Assembly: GCA_965198825.1 (NCBI GenBank)
Contig: CBDAQB010000003.1
Coordinates: forward strand, 744,001-808,000
Length of the DNA stretch: 64,000 nt
From: BOG-908 sp965198825
Lineage (GTDB): Bacteria > Pseudomonadota > Alphaproteobacteria > Acetobacterales > Acetobacteraceae
Direction of reading: 5' to 3'
Each line of letters starts with the position of its first letter. The first letter of the stretch is position 1. A model generated the notes under the pieces. The model saw only the letters and a list, made by a program, of their open reading frames with translations, did not search any database and was not told the origin of the DNA. This document shows positions 33,689-40,153 of this stretch, piece by piece. The translations under genes and the position numbers were made by a program.

Positions 33689-33984
33689 TGCGACCGTTCG
33701 CGGTAGACTCTGCGCCGGCGCGTGCGACGTTTGCCTGGGCCGGCTCGCTGATCTCCAGCGTCCCTGACGCTAGATCGGCTTGGACTCTCCCGCGCGCTCG
33801 AGTGCTTTCGATTACAATGGGCAGCCGTGCGCTAGATTTGGCGGCCCACTTGGCTTTGTGGGTGTCTATCCCTCCCACGGGTACAGGGCCAGATGCCAAA
33901 GAGCGGCGGAGGCTGTGGGGAGAGCTTCAGAAGGCTTTCCCAATAGCGGACGCAGAGATCTACCACCTTAAACCAACGCCCTGA
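33688..33984 (+). CDS. Small element protein, unknown
   Basis: 98 residues from a GTG overlapping the last base of the preceding stop. The C-terminal half (ALWVSIPPTGTGPDAKERRR, LWGELQKAFPIADAEIYHL) looks protein-like. No motif recognised. Confidence 0.45.
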   Translation: MRPFAVDSAPARATFAWAGSLISSVPDARSAWTLPRARVLSITMGSRALDLAAHLALWVSIPPTGTGPDAKERRRLWGELQKAFPIADAEIYHLKPTP

Positions 33985-34040
33985 TGCGGGTATCTGTGCG
34001 CATGTGTTTTCGTGCTTATCGACAGACTTAGATTTAGCCG

Positions 34041-34076
34041 CGTCGTGATGACGCCGTATCCGATGGATGGAGCCGA
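34041..34076 (+). promoter_or_regulatory. Repeated 36-bp leader, copy A (tail fibre gene)
   Basis: CGTCGTGATGACGCCG plus 20 more bases ending GGAGCCGA directly before the start codon. A second copy precedes the gene at 38,971 and matches at about 30 of 36 positions. GGAG is the ribosome-binding site and fixes the starts of both genes; the conserved upstream block may be a phage promoter or regulator site. Confidence 0.6.
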
Positions 34077-34684
34077 TGGCACTAACCGGCAACGAGGTCC
34101 TCTTTGTAACGGGCGTTTCGCAAGGCGGGGCGCCATCTCCTGTGCCAGAGCTCACAACTACCGGCGCTATCGCGGCGCTTGGCGGAGGTGGAGGCGGTGC
34201 GACCCTCCCCAGCGCCACCACCTCGCAGCTCTACGGCGGCACAGGCAACGCCAACACCGCGCAGGCGGTCACGCCTGGGACTGGCCTTAGCCTAGCAGGA
34301 GGTACGCTCAATGGCTTGGCAGTCGGTACAACTTCAGGCACGGCCCGCGATGCAGCCCTTGCTATTGCTGCTGAACAGGCTGCGTCCACTCAGGTAAAGA
34401 TCGCAGGCGCACTGGTAAAGAACACCTACACGGCAGCCGGTGCGCTTCCAATCACTGACGACGTCTCCATTGTTAACGCCAGCGCGACCGCTGCTATGAC
34501 GCTCGCGAACGATACCGTGGACGGGCATATGCGGACCATCAAGCGGTTCGGCGCTGGCACGGTGACGGTGACTGCCACCATCGACGGCACCTCGCAGACA
34601 GTGACGATGAACACGAACAGCACCATTCGTGAGTCTTTGACTCTGCTGTGGGTGGCTGCTCTTTCCTCTTACGTGGCGGTGTAA
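34076..34684 (+). CDS. Phage tail fibre / appendage protein
   Basis: 202 residues. The start MALTGNEVLFVTG matches the N-terminal adaptor seen in many podovirus tail-fibre and appendage proteins; then a Gly/Ala/Thr-rich stretch with GGTGNANTAQAVTPGTGLSL and strand-rich repeats. ATG 34076 is chosen because GGAG precedes it exactly as at 38,971; ATG 34067 is three codons upstream. It begins the tail cluster 34,076-37,931 and probably attaches the receptor-binding proteins that follow. Confidence 0.65.
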   Translation: MALTGNEVLFVTGVSQGGAPSPVPELTTTGAIAALGGGGGGATLPSATTSQLYGGTGNANTAQAVTPGTGLSLAGGTLNGLAVGTTSGTARDAALAIAAEQAASTQVKIAGALVKNTYTAAGALPITDDVSIVNASATAAMTLANDTVDGHMRTIKRFGAGTVTVTATIDGTSQTVTMNTNSTIRESLTLLWVAALSSYVAV

Positions 34685-34689
34685 CAGAT

Positions 34690-36078
34690 ATGAGCAACTT
34701 CCCGCTGCCCATCAACACAGCTATCTCCGCCTCAGGCGCGACCCTAACGGTCGGCTTCAACGGCCAAGGTCTCTCGCCCTACAGCATCACTTTGACCGCC
34801 AACTGCGCGATCACGGTCAACACCGCAGGCGCAATCGCCGGCTCGCAGATCATGCTGACGCTGACGGGCGCTTATACCTATAGCTTCACGAACAGCTTCA
34901 ACACGCCTCAGGCTTTCGTCATCACGCCGCAGTGCACGGCGAGCCTGCGCGACAAGATCCTGATTACCTATGAGCCGGACGGCACGCTGACGATCCAGGT
35001 TGCAGGCCAGGCCATCGGTTCGAACTCGACTCTGACGGCCCCTACCGTCGGCACGCTTGCGGTCACCGCTGGCGATACGATTGCGACGATCACCATGACG
35101 GGCGCGATCTCGAACGGCTCTGTGATCACCGGCTACACCATCGGGCGCGCGACGGTGACTGGCGGCCCATACACGACCATCGCGACGAACGCGGCTATTC
35201 CCTACACGGACAGCGGTTTGACCGATGGCACGACCTATTTTTATGTCGCCGCTGCGGTCAACAGCATCGGCACCTCAGCGAACAGCGCGGAGGTCAGCGC
35301 GACGCCTGCGGGCTTTGTCTTCTCTTCGATCAGCCCTGACTACACCTGGGACACCACGAACGCGACCGCCGCCCCCGTCGATACGACCGGCAATGGCACG
35401 CTGCAAAACCTCTACGATATCTACAACAATGCCAAATACCTGGGGCAGACGAGCACTACGGCCAACGTGCGCCCGCTGGTGGTCACCAATGGCGGCCCGA
35501 ACGCAAACACGCGCGTTCTGAGCTTCACGTCTGCGACCAGCTTCCTTTCGTCCGCTCTCGGCTCGGGAAGTAATCTAGGCGGGCTGGGCGTCATATCGAA
35601 CGTGACGACCGGCGCTTTCTACTTTGCCTTGCTGGCTAAGGTAGCTGTGACCGGCGTGGTCGAGCGCATGTTCGAAGTGACCACGACGGACGGTAACTCA
35701 TACGGCTTCTCCGTCCGTAACGCGACCACGGATCGCGGTTTTACCGTCATCGCGACCGCCGGCTCTCCTGCTACCACGACTGTCAGCCAGACCACGCAGG
35801 ATACGAACTGGCACATCGTGGAGGGCTACATCACTGGCGGCGTCGGCTATGTGACCATCGACGGCGTTTCGGTCGCGACGACCACACTCACGGGCACGGC
35901 GGGCTTTACTTCCACCATCATGCTCATGGGCGCGCATTGGGGCGCATCGCTCGCCGCCGCATTCAACGGTCAGATCGGCCCCGGCGTCTACTGCGCCACG
36001 CATTGCCCAACATCCACGCAGCGCACGCAGGTCAGGGCGAAGCTTGCCTCCATGATGTCCGGCATCACGACGCAATGA
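34690..36078 (+). CDS. Tail-associated protein with FN3 and lectin-like domains
   Basis: 462 residues from ATG 34690. N-terminal beta-rich part (ATLTVGFNGQGLSPYSITLT), an FN3 domain around 120-220 (ITGYTIGRATVTGGPYTTIA; YTDSGLTDGTTYFYVAAAVN), and a C-terminal concanavalin/LamG-like domain (FEVTTTDGNSYGFSVRN; VEGYITGGVGYVTIDGVSV). This combination is typical of phage tail or receptor-binding proteins that touch surface polysaccharide. Coupled to the next gene by ATGA. Confidence 0.7.
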   Translation: MSNFPLPINTAISASGATLTVGFNGQGLSPYSITLTANCAITVNTAGAIAGSQIMLTLTGAYTYSFTNSFNTPQAFVITPQCTASLRDKILITYEPDGTLTIQVAGQAIGSNSTLTAPTVGTLAVTAGDTIATITMTGAISNGSVITGYTIGRATVTGGPYTTIATNAAIPYTDSGLTDGTTYFYVAAAVNSIGTSANSAEVSATPAGFVFSSISPDYTWDTTNATAAPVDTTGNGTLQNLYDIYNNAKYLGQTSTTANVRPLVVTNGGPNANTRVLSFTSATSFLSSALGSGSNLGGLGVISNVTTGAFYFALLAKVAVTGVVERMFEVTTTDGNSYGFSVRNATTDRGFTVIATAGSPATTTVSQTTQDTNWHIVEGYITGGVGYVTIDGVSVATTTLTGTAGFTSTIMLMGAHWGASLAAAFNGQIGPGVYCATHCPTSTQRTQVRAKLASMMSGITTQ

Positions 36079-37931
36079 CGGCCTTCGTCACCTGCCCGAA
36101 TGGCGCTCGCATGACGCGGGACTTCACGGGCAAGATCATCTCCGTGTCGTTTCAGCCCACGGTTGGGGGCGCGGCCGGCGGCTCTATTCCAAACGGGCTG
36201 CCGTTCTACGATGGACCCGACACGTCGCGCCGGTTGAAGCAAATCCGGTCTTGGGGCTTCAACTGTGTCAAGCACAACTGGAGCGGCCTGAACTCGACCA
36301 GCTACTCCTATCCGGCTGATAGCGTCTTCAAGGGCCTCATCTCCGAGTGGTATGCGCGTTGCCGCGACGCGGGCTTGCTCATCACCTACCTGAACAACAG
36401 CTATTCCAGCACAGTCTTTGGCGCGGCGGGCAGCCAGGGTGCGGTCAACATCGCGCGCCTCATTCAGGTGATGGGCTGGCACATGACCTATGCCGCGCAG
36501 GCCGGGGTGCAAATCTGCGGCGTCGATCTCTGCAACGAGATGAACAGCTACGCGAATGCGCCTACAACATGGCAAAGCGCCACCAACAACGGTGTCGTCT
36601 TCAGTGCGGTCTCCACGCAGCAATATGCGGACATGCAATCGCTCGCGCTGGCCTACGCAAAGAACTTTCCCGGCCTACCACTCACAGCCTCGGTCTATGT
36701 CCTGGGCGCATCTTCCTGGACCGGCGACCTCGTGGCGTTCTTCCAATTCCAGCAGCAGCTTGGGTTCGACTACCACGACTACCATCCCTACGAAGGCCAG
36801 GACCAATCCACCACCATCACCGCCGGGCCACCCGCCTCGCACGTCGCGGCGCTTGAAGCCTCGCCCTACTTCATTGGGCGTCACTTCGCGGGCGAGTGCG
36901 GCTGCCGGCTTGCCAATTCTAATGCGGGCTTGACGGCGTTTATGACGGCCTTGGGTGGGCACGCGGCGCTTGCGAAGTCTCTTGGTGTCAACACATTCAC
37001 CGATCAGAACTTCGACTCGACGGGGCTATCTGCCGGCCAGGCAAACGACTTCGGCATAGCAGGCTCCATCGCCAAGCAGGCCGGCATCTCAACGTGGCCG
37101 GGGCTTCTGCCCGCCTACGTTGGGAACGGCCTCGGCCCGGCCTTCATCACCACGATCCGCGAATACAACACTGGCTCTGGCGACGTCGCGCCTTCCTATC
37201 CCAATGACCGCATCGTGGCCTCGCCTTGGACAGCCTTTAGCGCGCGGAATGACACCACCAGCGTGCACAGCAACACCATCCAGGCCACGGCAAACTTCCC
37301 GCTGCAGACGGTCTTTTCCAGCGCCTATCCGGCTGGCGGCGGCACAAGCGCGGTGTGCTCGACCGGGTTCATGGATTACGGCAACTATCTGGACGGCTCG
37401 TCCAACGGCATCACTGCAGCGACGGTGAACAACATCACCTCGCTCTCGCTGGCGTTCAACTTCTCCTATTCGGGCTCGGTCAACTCAGCGAACATCGTTG
37501 CGGATTGCTTTGTCTTCTCAGACGCAAGCGGCACCACTGCCAAGATAGTCGCAGAGGTCGAGGTCTATTTCTCCGCCTCAGCCGGCGCTCGCTCGTTCTT
37601 TGCAGGCAACCCGGTTGTCGGCACCTACACCAGCGCGGCCATCGGCACCACGCCAAGCCTGACCTGGACCGTCACCTATCAGGCATCGAACTCGCAGGGT
37701 AAGCCTTACTACCAGTTTAGCCTGCCAGCCGGGACGACAATGCTCGCTGGCACATTCGACTTCCGCGCTGCGTTCAACTGGCTCAAGGGCCAGTATGTGC
37801 CTGGGCAGACCACGAACTACTGTCTGACCGGGGCCGAGTATTTCACCGGCTATGGCGTGGGATACGAGGCGCTTAACAGCAGCATCTCGCTGACGGTTAA
37901 CGCAGTCACTCCGGTGTATTCGCACTCATGA
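36075..37931 (+). CDS. Glycosidase-like tailspike (clan GH-A TIM barrel)
   Basis: 618 residues. Residues 1-390 look like a GH5-type barrel: LKQIRSWGFNCVKHNW, VQICGVDLCNEMNS with the Asn-Glu155 acid/base pair, DYHDYHPYE (232-240) and GRHFAGECGCR with a candidate nucleophile Glu274. The C-terminal 230 residues are beta-rich (ITSLSLAFNFSYSGSVNSA) and may trimerise or bind capsule. It probably degrades host surface glycan during adsorption. Translated from an ATG overlapping the previous stop. Catalytic assignment is by motif only. Confidence 0.65.
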   Translation: MTAFVTCPNGARMTRDFTGKIISVSFQPTVGGAAGGSIPNGLPFYDGPDTSRRLKQIRSWGFNCVKHNWSGLNSTSYSYPADSVFKGLISEWYARCRDAGLLITYLNNSYSSTVFGAAGSQGAVNIARLIQVMGWHMTYAAQAGVQICGVDLCNEMNSYANAPTTWQSATNNGVVFSAVSTQQYADMQSLALAYAKNFPGLPLTASVYVLGASSWTGDLVAFFQFQQQLGFDYHDYHPYEGQDQSTTITAGPPASHVAALEASPYFIGRHFAGECGCRLANSNAGLTAFMTALGGHAALAKSLGVNTFTDQNFDSTGLSAGQANDFGIAGSIAKQAGISTWPGLLPAYVGNGLGPAFITTIREYNTGSGDVAPSYPNDRIVASPWTAFSARNDTTSVHSNTIQATANFPLQTVFSSAYPAGGGTSAVCSTGFMDYGNYLDGSSNGITAATVNNITSLSLAFNFSYSGSVNSANIVADCFVFSDASGTTAKIVAEVEVYFSASAGARSFFAGNPVVGTYTSAAIGTTPSLTWTVTYQASNSQGKPYYQFSLPAGTTMLAGTFDFRAAFNWLKGQYVPGQTTNYCLTGAEYFTGYGVGYEALNSSISLTVNAVTPVYSHS

Positions 37932-38260
37932 TCAGGCGCACTATCTTCGCTCTTGTCGCGGCCGCCTGGGGGAGCTGGACAGGCTTTGCCGATCAAAAGC
38001 CTGCACCTCGAGACCCGGTGATTGCATCTGAGCCCTACGTTCCCGTAGTGCCCACTTATGACGATCCGGACGCGTGGCGTTTTGATAACAGGCACATTTG
38101 GGGAAACTCCGTGCCGCATCAGCCAACAGATCTCGGCTTCAGCTTGTTCCTTCGTGCTGAACGGTCCTGCGACTGCAGGCTTGTCTGAACCAGGTTCTCC
38201 AGGCACGACAAGCCACTGACCGGCTGAATGGCCGTCTTCGATTACATGGTATCCACTCAT
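37850..38260 (-). CDS. Small protein, N-terminal part convincing, antisense to neighbour
   Basis: 136-residue frame. The first 50 residues (MSGYHVIEDGHSAGQWLVV, VAGPFSTKEQAEAEICWL) resemble a widespread small-protein pattern with a GPF-x-TK-x-x-AEAE helix. The remainder overlaps, antisense, the tailspike 3' end and the 37,928 gene, so it is probably read-through after truncation. Either this or the plus-strand gene may be real; the two may have been fused head-on by recombination near 38,110. Confidence 0.4.
   Translation of the reverse strand: MSGYHVIEDGHSAGQWLVVPGEPGSDKPAVAGPFSTKEQAEAEICWLMRHGVSPNVPVIKTPRVRIVISGHYGNVGLRCNHRVSRCRLLIGKACPAPPGGRDKSEDSAPDHECEYTGVTALTVSEMLLLSASYPTP
37928..38188 (+). 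CDS. Small protein with N-terminal membrane/signal segment
   Basis: 86 residues, coupled to the tailspike gene by ATGA. N-terminal hydrophobic segment (RRTIFALVAAAWGSWTGFA) then a polar region (VPTYDDPDAWRFDNRHIWG). The last 25 residues overlap the opposite-strand gene and may not be native. A tail chaperone or envelope-acting protein is conceivable; no family recognised. Confidence 0.45.
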   Translation: MIRRTIFALVAAAWGSWTGFADQKPAPRDPVIASEPYVPVVPTYDDPDAWRFDNRHIWGNSVPHQPTDLGFSLFLRAERSCDCRLV

Positions 38261-38322
38261 GATCCCACTATCTTTGCTACTTGCGATTGCACAGAGTTTT
38301 CGGTTGACGGCTGATCGGAAGT

Positions 38323-38853
38323 TTAGACAGGAACATATGTTAGCTGAACAGCTTCGCCGATCTCACGGCTGCTAATCAATCGGAGCGGCGGTCGCGGACC
38401 AAGGAAGAACGGTGCACCGCGACCGAGCACGACCGGGCGAAGATACAGCTGATATTCATCAACAAGACCAAGGCTTGTACAGCCATGTGCCAGTTCCGGT
38501 CCGGCGACATCGACGTCTTCAGCAAACCGAGCTTTTAAAGCTCGCAAGGCGCTCTCTACGTCATCTTGAATAAGGGTGGCGTTTGGGCCGACTGACGTTA
38601 ACGAGCGGGACACGACCCACTTTGGTTTGCTTCTCCAGACCGCAGCAAAGTTGTGTTCCTCCGCATCCCAATCGGGCAGATCCTCGTCCCAATAGCGCAT
38701 GACCTCGTAGGTTCGGCGACCATACACAATGGCGGCTAGCTCGCGCACATGGTCTAGGAAGTGTTTAAAAAGGGCAGTGCTGGGTCGTCCGAGTCTGAGG
38801 TGATCAACATAGCCGTCAAGCGACTGTTGTAACCCATAAATGAACTTGGCCAT
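38323..38853 (-). CDS. Dihydrofolate-reductase-family protein (RibD C-terminal type)
   Basis: 176 residues: FIYGLQQSLDGYVD at the start, AAIVYGRRTYEVMRYWD, KWVVSRSLT, DVAGPELAHGCTSLGLVDEY and YLRPVVLGRGAPFF, which are the standard blocks of the RibD_C/YyaP NADPH-reductase family. The substrate is unknown; these are not the essential folate enzyme. It is on the opposite strand inside the virion gene cluster and has its own upstream region, so it is a cargo insertion between the tail and ejection genes. Confidence 0.85.
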   Translation of the reverse strand: MAKFIYGLQQSLDGYVDHLRLGRPSTALFKHFLDHVRELAAIVYGRRTYEVMRYWDEDLPDWDAEEHNFAAVWRSKPKWVVSRSLTSVGPNATLIQDDVESALRALKARFAEDVDVAGPELAHGCTSLGLVDEYQLYLRPVVLGRGAPFFLGPRPPLRLISSREIGEAVQLTYVPV

Positions 38854-38934
38854 TCCGCTAGCTCCTGTTCGTTAGACACGAGTAGCGGGAGAAACTAGCT
38901 TTTTGGCCCACAGCGCGCTACAGTGGTTTTGCAA

Positions 38935-38970
38935 CGTCGTGATGACGCCGCGTCCCGGAGACGGAGCCGA
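38935..38970 (+). promoter_or_regulatory. Repeated 36-bp leader, copy B (internal virion gene)
   Basis: CGTCGTGATGACGCCG then a less conserved block ending GGAGCCGA, immediately before the ATG at 38971. It is the partner of 34,041-34,076. The two copies are direct repeats 4.9 kb apart that bracket the tail fibre, FN3, tailspike and DHFR genes. Confidence 0.6.
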
Positions 38971-39561
38971 ATGCAGCCGAAACCTGATGTATCCCTCGGC
39001 ATAAAGCCGACCGCATATAGCGGCGGCACACCTAGCCTCAATCCCGTTTTCGTTCCCTTCATGCCATTGCGGGTTGACTCGCTCGAGGCCGGGTTACGAA
39101 GCACAGTGTCTTGCGTCGAGTTCGCCTTGCGAGATCTACACGCCGTTGTGCCGCGGCTTTGCCAAAGGCACCGCACATCTATCGCCGGCGTTGGTGACGC
39201 TGAGCTCATCGTAGACGCTGCGGTGCAGGCCTCAGTTGGGTTGTTTACAGGCCTTGTGGACGGGCGGGCTGAGGCGATCGTGGGTCTAGCTCTGCCTCCA
39301 GACAACCCGCAGATCGGATTTCCTTGGCTTATCTGGACAGACATCGCAGCTCGGCACTTCCGTCCGCTCTTACGCCATTGCACCCGGATTATTGATGGAT
39401 ACCACGTTCTTCGCCCTATTCTGCGCGCCGAGGTCTTGAGCGATGACGTTGGTCTAGCTCGTTGGCTCAGATGGTTGGGGTTTAGCTCTCGCGGATGCTG
39501 CCTGATGCATCCGGTGTCTGGCGCTCCTCTTATTCGCTGGGAGCACGTGCATGGGAATTGA
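38971..39561 (+). CDS. Podovirus internal virion protein A-like
   Basis: 196 residues from ATG 38971 (GGAG 4 bases upstream). The C-terminal TRIIDGYHVLRPILRAEVL and ARWLRWLGFSSRGCCLM follow the GNAT-like pattern of T7-type internal virion protein A, where a WLRWLGF motif is typical. These proteins are acetyltransferase-fold virion or assembly factors. It starts the ejection-protein cluster and overlaps the next gene by 11 bases. Confidence 0.6.
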   Translation: MQPKPDVSLGIKPTAYSGGTPSLNPVFVPFMPLRVDSLEAGLRSTVSCVEFALRDLHAVVPRLCQRHRTSIAGVGDAELIVDAAVQASVGLFTGLVDGRAEAIVGLALPPDNPQIGFPWLIWTDIAARHFRPLLRHCTRIIDGYHVLRPILRAEVLSDDVGLARWLRWLGFSSRGCCLMHPVSGAPLIRWEHVHGN

Positions 39562-40153
39562 AACCGCCCTCATAACCGGTCTTGTCGCTAGCGTCGCCAG
39601 CGCCGGTGTGGGAGCAGCCGGCGCCATCTCGTCCGCTGACGCACAGGCTAATGCAGCGAAATACAATGCGGAGGTAGCCGCTCAGAACGAGCAAGTGGCG
39701 AAGAACAACGCCACACAAGCGGCGCAGGCTGGCGAAGTCCAAGCCAACACCGTCCAGCAAAAAACTCGTGCTGAAGTAGGGGCGCTCAAGGCCAACGAGG
39801 CTGCTTCCGGCGTGGACGTCAACACGGGCTCACCCGTGGACGTCAGGTCCTCAGCGGCCTCTCTGGGTGAGTTGAACGCCATCACCGTGCAATCAAACGC
39901 AGCGAAAACCGCTTATGGCTACCAGACGCAGGCGGCCGGCTTTGGCAACGAGTCCACGTTAGATACAACACAGGCCGCAAATGACGAGACGGCTGGGGAA
40001 ATTGGAGCGGGCTCTACTCTGTTGGGCGGCCTCTCTAGTGGAGCAAACAACTGGGAAAAGTATATCGGCGTCACGACAGGAATGAACGCCGGATCGAGCG
40101 CTGGCTATAGCAGCGGATCAGACGCCTCTACGCCTCCTGCCGGCTATAGCTAA
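39551..40153 (+). CDS. Internal virion protein B-like (gp14 type)
   Basis: 200 residues. A membrane-inserting N-terminal segment (ALITGLVASVASAGVGAAGA) followed by Ala/Gln/Asn-rich helix (NAAKYNAEVAAQNEQVAKNN) and GALKANEAASGVDVNTGSP. Length and layout match T7 gp14-type ejection proteins that form the outer-membrane pore during DNA entry. The next gene begins on its last base. Confidence 0.65.
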   Translation: MGIETALITGLVASVASAGVGAAGAISSADAQANAAKYNAEVAAQNEQVAKNNATQAAQAGEVQANTVQQKTRAEVGALKANEAASGVDVNTGSPVDVRSSAASLGELNAITVQSNAAKTAYGYQTQAAGFGNESTLDTTQAANDETAGEIGAGSTLLGGLSSGANNWEKYIGVTTGMNAGSSAGYSSGSDASTPPAGYS

